Positions 7,795 to 20,017 of a DNA stretch of 64,000 nucleotides are shown here, piece by piece. The stretch spans positions 248,001-312,000 of the forward strand of contig NZ_CCBB010000002.1 of assembly GCF_000613185.1 (NCBI RefSeq), read 5' to 3'. Every line of letters begins with the position of its first letter. The first letter of the stretch is position 1. The position numbers and the translations under genes were made by a program. The stretch is from Mycolicibacterium cosmeticum (GTDB taxonomy: Bacteria > Actinomycetota > Actinomycetes > Mycobacteriales > Mycobacteriaceae). Below the pieces are notes generated by a model. The model was not told the origin of the DNA. It worked only from the letters and a program-made list of their open reading frames with translations, and searched no databases.

Positions 7795-9410
7795 GGGGAT
7801 TCAGCGTAAGCGGCGGGCCTGACCACGGGTGCGCCGGGCAGGGCACGCCACGGCAGCCGGCGCCAGGTCAGCGCGATCAGCAACAGCACGATCACCGTGC
7901 TGGCCAGGGTGGCGTCCAGGATCTGGAAGAGCGCGAACCGGTCGCCGTTGGCGGTCGGGCCGAAGATGCCCACCACCAGGGTGATCGCGATGGTCGCGCC
8001 GCGGAATCCGGGCCGGGTGGCCCAGGTCGCCAGCGGGATGATGGCCCACAGCAGGTACCACGGTTGCACCACCGGGAAGAGCAGCACGGTGGCGCCGAGG
8101 GCCACCCCGAGACCGCCGACGGGATGCAGCCGGCCCCGGAACACGGCCAACAACAGCCAGGTCACCAGGATTGCGATGATGATCACACCGATGCCGCGGG
8201 TCAGGCCGAGCACGGCGGTGGTGTGGTCGCCCAGCCCCAGCAGGATGCCCACCTGACCGGTGCCCAGCGCGATCAGCGTGGGCGGGGACATCCAGGACCG
8301 CACCACGTTGGCGGTGCCCAGGGTGAACAGCCAGCCGAAGCCCAGCCCGCTGGCCCAGCCGATCACCGCCATCACGATCAGTGAGATGGTGCCCAGCGCG
8401 CAGCTGGCCGCCAGGAAGTCCTTGACGGTGCCGCCCCAGCGCCAGGCCAGCGCCATGCCGACGAATCCGACGGCCAGCAACGACGGCAGTTTGATCTGTG
8501 AGGACAGGGCGATCAGCACGGTGCCGAAAACCAGCATGCCCAGGGGTTTGGGGGCGATGCGCCAGACCCCGGCCCGCACCCCGTCGATGCCGCGCAGCGC
8601 GAATTCGGTTCCGGCGAGCATCAATCCGAGCATCGGTGCCTCGTTGTGGATGCCGGCCACCAGATGCATGAACAGCAGCGGGTTGCACGGACCCAGCCAC
8701 AGCGCGCTCACCTCGGCCACACCGCAGCGCTGCGCCAGGCGGGGAGTGGCCCACACGATCAGCCCGACCCCGAGCAGCACCACCAGCCGGTGGCAGAGCA
8801 CCGCGGCGACGATGTCCTCGCCGGTGAGCGCCGAGATGCCGCGGCCGATCCACAGGAACAGCGGGCCGTAGGGTGCCGGGGTCTCGCGCCACAGGCTGGG
8901 CACCGACAGCGTGAACACGTGGTCCAGGCCGAGTCCCGGCGCGGGACCGATCTTGTACGGGTCCAGCCCGATGCGGGCGATCTGGCTCTGCGCCAGATAC
9001 GAGTACACGTCCTTGCTGTACATCGGCGGGGCGATGAGCAACGGCAGCGCCCACAACAACAGGGTGCGGTCCAGCTGGCTGCGCGACATGCGGCGCGGCC
9101 CCAGCGCGAACCGGCCGAGCATGAGCCACGCCAGCGTCATCATCACCGCGCCGGTGGTGGTCATGGTCAGCGACACGGTCTGGATGCGCGACGGCAGGTT
9201 CAGCAGCCGCACCCCGAACGTCGGATCCTGCACGACGGGCCGGGCACCGGCCCCGAGGGCGCCGATGGCCATGAGGACGGTGCCGGTCGCCCCGAAAACC
9301 CTGGTACGACGCAGCGCGACGACTTCGGCGTCGTTGAGTGGGGAGCCAACGGTTCGCTCGTCGGCATGCCATCGGGCGACCGCCGAGCTGAAGGACCCGA
9401 GCGCGGTCAT
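7791..9410 (-). CDS. mptB: Alpha-(1->6)-mannopyranosyltransferase MptB-like, GT-C membrane enzyme
   Basis: A 539-residue polytopic protein with about a dozen hydrophobic helices and the GT-C loop near the N-terminus (MYSKDVYSYLAQ with an Asp after the first helices). It uses polyprenyl-phosphate mannose outside the membrane. The M. tuberculosis counterpart is Rv1459c (MptB); in Corynebacterium MptB builds the first part of the lipomannan mannan chain. A longer reading from 9491 is open, but ATG 9410 has a TACGCT hexamer exactly 6 nt upstream, which fits a leaderless start, and upstream residues look non-conserved. It is divergent from the suf operon. Confidence 0.88.
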   Translation of the reverse strand: MTALGSFSSAVARWHADERTVGSPLNDAEVVALRRTRVFGATGTVLMAIGALGAGARPVVQDPTFGVRLLNLPSRIQTVSLTMTTTGAVMMTLAWLMLGRFALGPRRMSRSQLDRTLLLWALPLLIAPPMYSKDVYSYLAQSQIARIGLDPYKIGPAPGLGLDHVFTLSVPSLWRETPAPYGPLFLWIGRGISALTGEDIVAAVLCHRLVVLLGVGLIVWATPRLAQRCGVAEVSALWLGPCNPLLFMHLVAGIHNEAPMLGLMLAGTEFALRGIDGVRAGVWRIAPKPLGMLVFGTVLIALSSQIKLPSLLAVGFVGMALAWRWGGTVKDFLAASCALGTISLIVMAVIGWASGLGFGWLFTLGTANVVRSWMSPPTLIALGTGQVGILLGLGDHTTAVLGLTRGIGVIIIAILVTWLLLAVFRGRLHPVGGLGVALGATVLLFPVVQPWYLLWAIIPLATWATRPGFRGATIAITLVVGIFGPTANGDRFALFQILDATLASTVIVLLLIALTWRRLPWRALPGAPVVRPAAYAESP

Positions 9411-9416
9411 CCCAGC

Positions 9417-9422
9417 AGCGTA
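9417..9422 (-). promoter_or_regulatory. Candidate -10 element for leaderless mptB mRNA
   Basis: On the minus strand this reads TACGCT, matching TANNNT, then 6 bases, then the mptB ATG (9408-9410). That places the transcript start at the A of the ATG. No obvious -35. Confidence 0.45.
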
Positions 9423-9488
9423 GACGGTGGCCCGGTGAGCTCTTGCACAGTTAGGGTGCCCTTGCTGGAACCGCAGGTCGAATTCCGA

Positions 9489-9503
9489 CACAATAGTGTT
9501 GTG
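9489..9503. promoter_or_regulatory. Candidate SufR operator overlapping the suf promoter
   Basis: Perfect dyad CACAA-N5-TTGTG. The N5 and next base include TAGTGT (9494-9499), a TANNNT -10 match, so a repressor bound here would cover the promoter. A second smaller dyad, ACAC-N4-GTGT (9488-9499), lies within it. SufR proteins of mycobacteria are known autorepressors that bind a short dyad just upstream of their own gene; the exact site here is inferred. Confidence 0.55.
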
Positions 9504-9527
9504 AAATTAAATCCGGAGGTCTCAGGC

Positions 9528-10267
9528 GTGGCTACGGCCGTGCCCGCGGGGCTGCCGGATGGTCACGGCCCCGAAGGCGATACCCGCAGTGCCATCGTGC
9601 AGTTGCTGCTGGAAGGTCCCGTCACCGCCGGCGACATCGGCGAGCGGCTGGGCATCTCGGCCACCGGCGTGCGCCGTCACCTCGACGCGTTGATCGAAGC
9701 CGGGGACGCCCAGGCCAGTGCCGCCGCGGCGTGGCAGCACAACGGCCGCGGCCGGCCGGCCAAGCGGTACCGGATCACCGCCGCCGGGCGCGCCAAACTC
9801 GACCACGCCTACGACGATCTGGCCGCCGCCGCCATGCGGCAGTTGCGTGAGATCGGCGGTGACGAGGCGGTGCAGACGTTCGCCCGGCGCCGCATCGACG
9901 GCATCCTCGCCGAGGTGGTGAACGCTCCGCACACCGACGACGTGGCGCAGACCGCCGACCGGGTGGCCGCCGCGCTCACCAAGGCCGGGTACCGGACCAC
10001 CACCACACCGGTGGCCGGGCCGCTGTCGGGCGTGCAGATCTGTCAGCATCACTGCCCGGTGTCGCATGTCGCCGAGGAATTCCCGGAGTTGTGCGACGCC
10101 GAGCGGCAGGCCTTCGCCGAGATCCTGGGCACCCACGTGCAACGGCTGGCCACCATCGTCAACGGCGACTGCGCCTGCACCACCCACGTTCCATTGGGAC
10201 CCGAAGGGCCCAAGTCCGTTCGGCTCGCAGCCCGAGCCGAATCCACCACCACACAAGGAGTGTCGCG

Positions 10268-10271
<4 letters not shown>
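9528..10271 (+). CDS. sufR: SufR, Fe-S-sensing repressor of the suf operon
   Basis: A 247-residue DeoR/ArsR-like winged-helix protein. The N-terminal HTH reads [24 protein letters not shown]. The C-terminal half carries the cluster-ligand cysteines: C-x3-C in QICQHHCPV, one in ELCDAE, and two in GDCACTTH. As in cyanobacteria and M. tuberculosis (Rv1460), it is expected to bind a [4Fe-4S] cluster and repress suf when clusters are plentiful. GTG 9528 is chosen because GGAGGT lies 8 nt upstream; GTG 9501 is open but lies inside the operator. The stop overlaps the sufB start (ATGA). Confidence 0.9.
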
Positions 10272-11691
<1,420 letters not shown>

Positions 11692-11695
<4 letters not shown>

Positions 11696-12851
11696 CCGGT
11701 ATCGCTCTGGAATCAACCAAGGGCGAGGCGTTCACCTCCTTCGACGTCGACGCCTTCGAGGTGCCCGCCGGCCGCGACGAGATCTGGCGGTTCACCCCGC
11801 TCAAGCGGCTGCGCGGGCTGCACAACGGCACCGCGGCCGCCGACGGCAGCGCGCTGATCGAGGTCACCGAACGCCCGGGTGTCACCGTCGAGGCCGTCCA
11901 GCGTGGCGACGAACGGCTCGGCCAGGGCGGCGTGCCCGCCGATCGGGTTGCCGCCCAAGCGTTCTCGTCGTTCTCGCAGGCGACGGTGGTGACCGTCGGG
12001 CGCAACACGGTGGTGGACGAGCCCATCGAGATCACGGTCAGCGGGCCCGGCGCGGGCGCGACCGCCTACGGGCACCTGCAGATCCGTGTCGAGGAGCTGG
12101 GCGAGGCAGTGGTGGTCATCGACCACCGCGGCAGCGGAACCTATGCCGACAACGTCGAATTCGTGCTCGGCGACGCCGCGCAGCTCAAGGTGGTGTCCAT
12201 CGCCGACTGGGCCGACGACGCCGTGCACGTCACCATGCATCACGCCGCGCTCGGCAAGGACGCGGTGTTCCGGCACTTCAACGTCACGCTGGGCGCCGAG
12301 ATCGCGCGGCTGACCGGGCGGGTGCGGTTCGACGCGCCGGGTGGCGACGCCGAACTGCTCGGCCTGTACTTCGCCGACGACGGCCAGCACCTGGAGTCGC
12401 GGCTGTTGGTCGACCACGCCCAGCCGAACTGTCGGTCGCACGTCACGTACAAGGGTGCGCTGCAAGGAGATCCGTCCAGCGACAAGCCCGACACCCACAC
12501 CGTCTGGGTCGGCGACGTGCTGATCCGCGCCGAGGCCACCGGGACCGACACCTACGAGGTGAACCGCAACCTGGTGCTCACCGACGGCGCCCGCGCGGAC
12601 TCGGTGCCCAACCTGGAGATCGAGACCGGCGAGATCCTCGGCGCCGGCCACGCCAGCGCCACCGGGCGCTTCGACGACGAGCAGCTGTTCTACCTGCGGG
12701 CCCGCGGTATCCCCGAGGACCAGGCCCGCCGGCTGGTGGTGCGCGGCTTCTTCGGCGAACTGATCCAGAAGATCTCCGTGCCCGCGGTCCGGGACCGCCT
12801 CACCGCAGCCATCGAACACGAACTCGAACTGACCGAAGGAAACACCCACTC

Positions 12852-12855
<4 letters not shown>
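11692..12855 (+). CDS. sufD: Fe-S cluster assembly protein SufD
   Basis: A 387-residue paralogue of SufB and partner in the SufBC2D scaffold. Central beta-helix residues include [15 protein letters not shown] and the C-terminal [20 protein letters not shown] block shared with SufB. ATG 11692 overlaps the sufB stop (ATGA) and its own stop overlaps sufC the same way. The equivalent in M. tuberculosis is Rv1462. Expected to be needed for iron entry and complex stability, as in other SUF systems. Confidence 0.96.
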
Positions 12856-14868
<2,013 letters not shown>

Positions 14869-14872
14869 TGGC

Positions 14873-15361
14873 GTGAGACTGGAGCAGATGTACCAGGAAG
14901 TCATCCTGGACCACTACAAGCATCCGCACCACCGAGGCCTGCGTGAGCCGTACGGTGCGCAGGTCTACCACGTCAACCCGACCTGCGGTGACGAGGTGAC
15001 GCTGCGGGTCCGGCTGTCCGAGGACGGCGAGACCGTCGACGACATCTCCTATGACGGGCAGGGCTGCTCCATCAGCCAGGCCTCGACGTCGGTGCTCACC
15101 GACCAGGTGATCGGCCAGTCCGTCGGTGATGCGCTCAAGACGGTCGCGGCGTTCACGGAGATGATCTCCTCACGCGGCAACGTCGAGGGGGACGAGGATG
15201 TGTTGGGCGATGGCATCGCCTTCGCCGGGGTATCCCGCTACCCGGCCCGGGTGAAATGCGCACTGCTGGGCTGGATGGCTTTCAAGGCCGCCCTGGCCGA
15301 CGCCAGGCCAGAACATGATGCGCTCGCCGAGGCGAGCGCTGAGGTGGAGGAGAAACGATGA
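14873..15361 (+). CDS. sufU: Zinc-dependent sulfur transferase SufU
   Basis: A 162-residue IscU-like protein that accepts persulfide from SufS in Gram-positive SUF systems. Three conserved cysteines and one aspartate, the zinc and transfer ligands, are visible: NPTCGDE, GQGCSIS and VKCALLGW. The insert between the second and third cysteines that marks SufU rather than IscU is present. GTG 14873 is chosen 4 nt after the sufS stop; it begins at the conserved RLEQMYQEVILDHYKHP. The stop overlaps the next start (ATGA). Confidence 0.94.
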   Translation: MRLEQMYQEVILDHYKHPHHRGLREPYGAQVYHVNPTCGDEVTLRVRLSEDGETVDDISYDGQGCSISQASTSVLTDQVIGQSVGDALKTVAAFTEMISSRGNVEGDEDVLGDGIAFAGVSRYPARVKCALLGWMAFKAALADARPEHDALAEASAEVEEKR

Positions 15362-15699
15362 GTGACCAGACCGAAGAACTACTGCTGGCCGACGTCGAAG
15401 AGGCCATGCGTGACGTGGTCGATCCCGAGCTGGGCATCAACGTCGTGGACCTCGGCCTGGTGTACGGGCTGAACCTGGAGGACGGGGAGGCCGGCAAGGT
15501 CGCGCTGATCGACATGACGCTGACCTCGGCGGCCTGCCCGCTCACCGATGTCATCGAAGACCAGACCCGCACCGCGCTGATCGGAGCGGGCCTGGTCAAG
15601 GACATCAAGCTGAACTGGGTGTGGAACCCGCCGTGGGGCCCGGACAAGATCACCGACGACGGCCGCGAGCAGCTGCGGGCGCTCGGCTTCACGGTCTGA
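15358..15699 (+). CDS. sufT: Metal-sulfur cluster biosynthesis factor, SufT/MIP18-like (DUF59)
   Basis: A 113-residue protein, a single DUF59/MIP18 domain. Signature residues: VDPELGINVVDLGLVYGL, MTLTSAACPLTD with the family cysteine, and VWNPPWGPDKITDDG. It is the last gene of the suf operon, overlapping sufU by four bases; M. tuberculosis Rv1466 holds the same place. SufT-type proteins help mature or transfer Fe-S clusters. Three palindromic repeat units follow immediately and probably end the transcript. Confidence 0.92.
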   Translation: MSDQTEELLLADVEEAMRDVVDPELGINVVDLGLVYGLNLEDGEAGKVALIDMTLTSAACPLTDVIEDQTRTALIGAGLVKDIKLNWVWNPPWGPDKITDDGREQLRALGFTV

Positions 15700-15702
15700 T
15701 CG

Positions 15703-15772
15703 GACCGAGTACTCAGCACCTCGGCCCGACCGAGTGCTCAGCACCTCGGCCCGACCGAGTGCTCAGCACTCG
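15703..15772. repeat. Three tandem 25-bp palindromic units between convergent genes
   Basis: Units begin at 15703, 15728 and 15753 and each contains CGAGTRCTCAGCAC followed by CTCG or TCG. The third is a perfect dyad, CGAGTGCT-C-AGCACTCG (15756-15772), and overlaps the stop codon of the minus-strand gene. The first two are the same dyad with one or two mismatches. Lies between the suf operon and a convergent gene, so a two-way terminator is the simplest role. Confidence 0.85.
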
Positions 15773-16065
15773 ATGTCGAGGTAGATCGACTTCGAGACGA
15801 CGACCGTGGTGAACGTGTCGCCGGGGCCGCTGCTGTCACTGCGAGTGACCTCCTGGCCCGGCCGGATGGCGTGCACCAGGCATTGGGTCAACGGCGCCGT
15901 CCCGGTCCGGCTGAGGATCACCGAATAGCCCTGGGCCCTCAACGAATTCACGGTGTCCTGGGCGTTCGACGGGCCCGACGGCGCGGCCGCGGCCGAGGCC
16001 GAGGCTGCCACGGCGGCGGTGAAGAGGGCGGCCGCGGTGGCGGCGGTGATCGGGTGAGTTCGCAC
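15763..16065 (-). CDS. Small exported protein of unknown function
   Basis: A 100-residue protein with a clear Sec signal peptide: a basic start (RTHP), an alanine-rich hydrophobic stretch, then ASAAAAPSG as a likely cleavage zone near residue 27. The mature part is about 70 residues and has two cysteines, one in LTQCLV and one as the very last residue, which could form a disulfide. It contains VNSLRAQGYSVILSR, a pattern seen in small mycobacterial secreted proteins of unknown role. GTG start has AAAGGA 6 nt upstream. No homologue in the matching M. tuberculosis interval comes to mind. Its stop lies inside the palindromic array. Confidence 0.75.
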   Translation of the reverse strand: MRTHPITAATAAALFTAAVAASASAAAAPSGPSNAQDTVNSLRAQGYSVILSRTGTAPLTQCLVHAIRPGQEVTRSDSSGPGDTFTTVVVSKSIYLDIEC

Positions 16066-16081
16066 GATCGTTCCTTTCGCT

Positions 16082-16105
16082 GGTTTGTCGTTGATGTGAC
16101 AAACC
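16082..16105. promoter_or_regulatory. Inverted repeat in the divergent control region
   Basis: Perfect 8-bp arms GGTTTGTC and GACAAACC separated by 8 bases, 17-40 bp upstream of the small exported gene. Two further short dyads follow toward the histidine kinase: CCGGGA-N5-TCCCGG (16152-16168) and TTCCC around GACCGGTC ending GGGAA (16177-16195). The set could hold operators for the exported gene, the two-component genes, or both. Binding protein unknown. Confidence 0.4.
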
Positions 16106-16239
16106 TGGCGCGCCCAGACACCTCGGGACACGGGTGCCGGCACCCCATCGGCCGGGAGGTTTTCCCGGTGCACCGATTCCCGGACCGGTCGGGAATGCGC
16201 ACCCATGACGACGGGAGCCGTTTCGTTCATGCTTGACCC

Positions 16240-18306
16240 ATGACGTTCTGGCGCGGTGCGGTGCGGATGGCCTGCGGAGCCGCCGGGCTCGCCGTGGTGC
16301 TGGGCACCGTCACCGTGGTGATGCACTGGATGAACCGCACGCTCGACACCTCCGGCTTGAAGACCGAACTCTGGACGGCCACCGTGCTGCAGACGTTCGC
16401 GTGGGCCGCGGCCGGCGCGCTGATCGTCACCAAACGCCCACGTAATCCCTTCGGCTGGCTGTTCTGCGGAGCCAGCCTGGCGGCCGCGGCCACCGCGCTG
16501 GGCAGTGAGTACGCGGTCTACACCCTGCTCACCCCCGGTCACGACCTGCCCGGTGGCCAATGGGCGCTGTGGCTGTCGAACTGGTCCTGGGTGCTCTACA
16601 TCGGTGTCATCCCCGCGGTGCTGCTGGTGTTCCCCGACGGCAGGCTGCTGTCCCGGCGCTGGGCGCCGGTGCTGGGCGTCGCCGCCTTGGCCACCGCCGT
16701 GCTGCTGATCTCCCAGATCTTCCGCCCGGGCGCGATGGTCGCCGACGCGACGAGCCTGGCCACCATCGACAACCCGGTCGGGATCGCGGCCTGGGGTGAC
16801 GCACTGACCGAGGCCCACCGGATCTCCGACACCGTGCTGGATCTGGTGCTCATCGTCGGGGTGGTCAGCCTGCTGCTGCGCTTCCGGCGGGCCCGCGGCG
16901 AAGAACGGCTGCAGCTGAAGTGGCTCGCCTCGGTGGCGGTCTTTCTGCCCGTCACCATCGCGATGGGCTATATCGCGCCCGGCACCCCGAGTGGCCTGGC
17001 GTTCAAGCTGCACATGGCCCTGCTGATCTGCACCATCACGGTGGCCGTGCTCAAGTACCGGCTGTACGACATCGACGTCATCCTCAAGCGGTCGCTCGTC
17101 TACGGCGCACTGACCATCCTGGTGCTGGCCATGTACGTCGCGATCGTGGCCGCGACGGGGGCGGTCCTGCAGGCCAGCGCCGGGCTGATCCCGTCGTTGA
17201 TCGCCACGGGTGTGGTGGCCGCGGCGTTCAACCCGCTGCGGTATCGCTTGCAGCGCGGCGCCAACCGGCTGCTGTACGGCGCGCGTGACGAACCGTACGA
17301 GGTGTTGTCCCAGCTGGGGCAACGGCTGGAATCGACGTTGGCCCCGGACGAGGTGCTGCCGCGCCTCGTCGAAACCGTCGGCCACGCGCTCAAACTGCCC
17401 TACGTCGCCGTCGAGGTGCCGAACCGGATCCTGGGCGACGACACCACGGGCAACCCGAAAATCGTTGCCTCCTATGGACATGAGGCACCGATTGCCTTGC
17501 GGCTGCCGCTGCAGTATCAGGGGGCGCCGGTCGGCTCGCTGGCGCTGGCCGCCCGCAGCGGAGACGACGGTTTCACCCCCGCCGACCGCCGACTGCTCGA
17601 CGACGTCGCCCGCCAGGCCGGCGTCGCCGTGCACGCCGTCGCACTGACAGCGGCACTGCAGGATTCGCGTGAACGGCTGGTGGCCGCGCTGGAGGAGGAA
17701 CGGCGCCGGTTCCGCCGTGATCTGCACGACGGTCTCGGCCCGACACTGACCGCGGTGGCGCTGCAGATCGATGCCGCCCGCAACGTCCTGCACAGTGACC
17801 CGGGCGCCGCCGACGAACTGCTGGTCCAGCTGCGGGCGGAGGTCAAGGCGTCCATCGAGGGGATCCGGCGCCTGGTGTACGACCTGCGACCGCCGGCGCT
17901 GGACGAGCTCGGCCTGGTGCGCGCGCTTCGCGAACAGGCGGCCGGGTTCGTCCGGGCGGGCAGCGGCCGCGTCGACGGGTTACGGGTCACCGTGGAGGCT
18001 CCCGCCGACCTGCCGCCGTTGCCCGCCGCCGTGGAGGTGGCCGCCTACCGCATCGGTGCCGAGGCCGTCACGAACGTGGCTCGGCACGCCAACGCCAATC
18101 ACTGCCTGCTACGCATCTCGATGAACGGTGCCCTCGAGGTCCAGGTCGTCGACGACGGTGTCGGCACCGGCGCCACCTGGATGCCCGGCGTCGGGCTCGC
18201 GTCGATGCGCGAACGCGCGAGCGAGCTGGGCGGCACCCTGTCGGTGGAAGCCAGTCCCGAAGGTGGCACCCGGGTGCTCGCGAAACTACCGTTGCGGGAA
18301 CGATGA
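16240..18306 (+). CDS. NarL-family sensor histidine kinase with GAF domain
   Basis: A 688-residue membrane kinase. The first 330 residues are hydrophobic, with roughly eight to ten helices, and carry [18 protein letters not shown], a block common to this class. A GAF-like region covers about 345-470. The HisKA_3 dimerisation helix contains [14 protein letters not shown], with H496 as phospho-acceptor. The HATPase end shows [12 protein letters not shown] and [16 protein letters not shown]. It has no PAS domain. ATG 16240 begins right at a hydrophobic helix. The next gene, its response regulator, overlaps by four bases. Signal unknown; the first membrane half is the likely sensor. Confidence 0.9.
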   Translation: MTFWRGAVRMACGAAGLAVVLGTVTVVMHWMNRTLDTSGLKTELWTATVLQTFAWAAAGALIVTKRPRNPFGWLFCGASLAAAATALGSEYAVYTLLTPGHDLPGGQWALWLSNWSWVLYIGVIPAVLLVFPDGRLLSRRWAPVLGVAALATAVLLISQIFRPGAMVADATSLATIDNPVGIAAWGDALTEAHRISDTVLDLVLIVGVVSLLLRFRRARGEERLQLKWLASVAVFLPVTIAMGYIAPGTPSGLAFKLHMALLICTITVAVLKYRLYDIDVILKRSLVYGALTILVLAMYVAIVAATGAVLQASAGLIPSLIATGVVAAAFNPLRYRLQRGANRLLYGARDEPYEVLSQLGQRLESTLAPDEVLPRLVETVGHALKLPYVAVEVPNRILGDDTTGNPKIVASYGHEAPIALRLPLQYQGAPVGSLALAARSGDDGFTPADRRLLDDVARQAGVAVHAVALTAALQDSRERLVAALEEERRRFRRDLHDGLGPTLTAVALQIDAARNVLHSDPGAADELLVQLRAEVKASIEGIRRLVYDLRPPALDELGLVRALREQAAGFVRAGSGRVDGLRVTVEAPADLPPLPAAVEVAAYRIGAEAVTNVARHANANHCLLRISMNGALEVQVVDDGVGTGATWMPGVGLASMRERASELGGTLSVEASPEGGTRVLAKLPLRER

Positions 18307-18968
18307 GCACCGCGACAAAACCTCCGCTGCGCGTCGTCATCGCCGACGACCATCCGCTGGTTCGCAGCGGCCTGCGCACCGTGCTGTCGGTGGCCGCCGG
18401 AATCGAGGTGGTCGCGGAGGCCAGCACCGGTGCCGAGGCCGTCGCCGCGGCGCGGTCTTTCGAGCCCGACGTGGTGGTGATGGACCTGCAGATGCCCGAA
18501 ACCGACGGTATCGAGGCGACCCGCCGGATCATGGCCGCCACCCCCACGGTCGCCCTCCTGGTGCTCACCATGTTCGAGGACGACACCTCGGTGTTCGCGG
18601 CCATGCAGGCCGGTGCCCGCGGCTACCTGCTCAAAGGTGCCGAACAGGACGAGATCGTCCGCGCTATCCAGGCCGCCGCCCACGGCGAGGCCATCTTCGG
18701 TCCGGCGATCGCGCACCGGCTGATCGACTACTTCGCCCATCCGCACGGGGTGGCGGCGGCCGCTTTCCCGCAACTGACCGAACGCGAGAACGAGGTGCTG
18801 GAGCTGATCGCCGCCGGCCACGGGAACGCCGTCATCGCCAGGCGCCTGGTCATCTCACCGAAGACGGTGGCCAATCACGTGTCGAACATCTTCGCCAAGC
18901 TGCAGGTGGCCGACCGGTCGGAGGCGATCGTCCGGGCCAGGGAGGCCGGGCTCGGCGAACGCCGCTGA
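18303..18968 (+). CDS. NarL/FixJ-family response regulator
   Basis: A 221-residue regulator: receiver domain (about 10-125) with acidic pair in IADDHPLV, phospho-acceptor D61 in [12 protein letters not shown] and lysine in YLLKGA, then a LuxR-type HTH (about 155-215) reading [15 protein letters not shown] and [19 protein letters not shown] 18303 overlaps the kinase stop. The pair forms a cytoplasmic phosphorelay whose targets are unknown; nearby dyads at 16082-16195 are candidates. Confidence 0.94.
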   Translation: MSTATKPPLRVVIADDHPLVRSGLRTVLSVAAGIEVVAEASTGAEAVAAARSFEPDVVVMDLQMPETDGIEATRRIMAATPTVALLVLTMFEDDTSVFAAMQAGARGYLLKGAEQDEIVRAIQAAAHGEAIFGPAIAHRLIDYFAHPHGVAAAAFPQLTERENEVLELIAAGHGNAVIARRLVISPKTVANHVSNIFAKLQVADRSEAIVRAREAGLGERR

Positions 18969-19019
18969 CCTCTCCCGGATCCCGCCGCGGCGCCGGGCAC
19001 GGCGGCGCACAATGACACG

Positions 19020-19568
19020 ATGCTGACGGTGCCGGCGTTCGTGTGGCGCGCAGGCGCGGTGACGCGGGGCGTCACGGTCGGTGTCGCGGTCGGGGCCGTC
19101 GTCGGCGTGTTGGCCTGGCTCGACTCCGGGATGGCGCTCGGTGGCGTCATCGCGTTCCTGGTGCTGGCCGTCGGCTACGGCGCCTGGATGGGACGCCGGA
19201 TGGCCCGGTACTGGCCGGGCGCGGCGGCGCTGAGCCCGGGAGAGCGGGTGGCGGTGGCGCGTACCGTCCGCGGCGGGGCGGCCGTCACCGGCCAGGCCCG
19301 GGCCGTCCTGGACTACGCCACCGGGCTGATCGCCGCGGCGGCCGGGGTGCGGCCACTGCGCTGGCTGGTGTGGCTGCTGCTGGTCGTGGCGGCGGGAACC
19401 GCGTTGTGGGATGCGGTGTACGGATCGGCCGGAAATGCGATCGCGTCGGCCGTATATCTGGCCCTGCTGGGGGTAGAAGTGTTCTGGTGGCCACGTAGGC
19501 AACGGCAGATTCTGGCCAACGCCGAGCACTGCGCGCGGGTGGCGGCGAAGATGGTCGTCAGAAGCTGA
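19020..19568 (+). CDS. Membrane protein of unknown function
   Basis: A 182-residue protein. Hydrophobic segments lie at about residues 15-33, 38-58 and 113-155, giving three or four helices. Between them lies a basic, soluble-looking loop of about 55 residues (GRRMARYW to GVRPLRW). The C-terminus is charged (WWPRRQRQILANAEHC) and probably cytoplasmic. No enzyme motif is seen. It starts 51 bp after the response regulator and ends 39 bp before the thioredoxin, so it may be cotranscribed with either. Confidence 0.68.
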   Translation: MLTVPAFVWRAGAVTRGVTVGVAVGAVVGVLAWLDSGMALGGVIAFLVLAVGYGAWMGRRMARYWPGAAALSPGERVAVARTVRGGAAVTGQARAVLDYATGLIAAAAGVRPLRWLVWLLLVVAAGTALWDAVYGSAGNAIASAVYLALLGVEVFWWPRRQRQILANAEHCARVAAKMVVRS

Positions 19569-19607
19569 GTACGGAACAACCGGAATCGGGAAAACGTTAG
19601 GAAAAAC

Positions 19608-19961
19608 GTGGGTACACGAGACATCACCGCAGCCGAATTCAAGGGCATCCTCGACGACAACGAGATCGTGATCGTCGACTTCTGGGCGTCGTGGTGTGGT
19701 CCGTGCCGCGCCTTCGCCCCGACCTACGGAGCCTCCGCCGACAAGCACCCCGACGTGGTGCACGCCAAGGTCGACACGGAGGCGGAGCCGGAGTTGGCGC
19801 AGGCCGCCGAGATCCAGGCCATCCCGACCCTGATGGCGTTCAAGAAGGGCCACCAGGTGTTCCGGCAGTCCGGCGCGCTGGGCCCCGCGCAACTCGACGA
19901 GCTGATCACCAAGATCAAAGAGTTCGATATCGACGCGGCCATCGCGTCGCAGCAGAACTGA
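19608..19961 (+). CDS. trxA: Thioredoxin
   Basis: A 117-residue thioredoxin with the active site WCGPC (C30 and C33) in VDFWASWCGPCRAFAP and the cis-proline in AIPTLMAF. It reduces protein disulfides in the cytoplasm, with thioredoxin reductase as electron source. By place, just upstream of echA12, it corresponds to M. tuberculosis Rv1471 (called TrxB1, though it is a thioredoxin). GTG start preceded by TTAGGAAAAAC. A perfect 28-bp tandem duplication spans its last codons and stop. Confidence 0.94.
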   Translation: MGTRDITAAEFKGILDDNEIVIVDFWASWCGPCRAFAPTYGASADKHPDVVHAKVDTEAEPELAQAAEIQAIPTLMAFKKGHQVFRQSGALGPAQLDELITKIKEFDIDAAIASQQN

Positions 19962-19987
19962 CGCGGCCATCGCGTCGCAGCAGAACT
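19932..19987 (+). repeat. Perfect 28-bp tandem duplication at the thioredoxin stop
   Basis: Unit 19932-19959 is repeated exactly at 19960-19987, beginning GACGCGGCCATCGCGTCGCA and ending GCAGAACT. The stop TGA of the thioredoxin spans the junction (19959-19961), so the second copy is untranslated and leaves the protein unchanged. The exactness suggests a recent slippage event or an assembly artefact. Confidence 0.95.
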
Positions 19988-20017
19988 GACGCACCGGGCA
20001 CGCGCTAGCGTGCACGT

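Noticed and set aside
9411..9491. Longer MptB start at 9491
   Set aside because: The extra residues look random and overlap the suf promoter region; a leaderless start at 9410 fits better.
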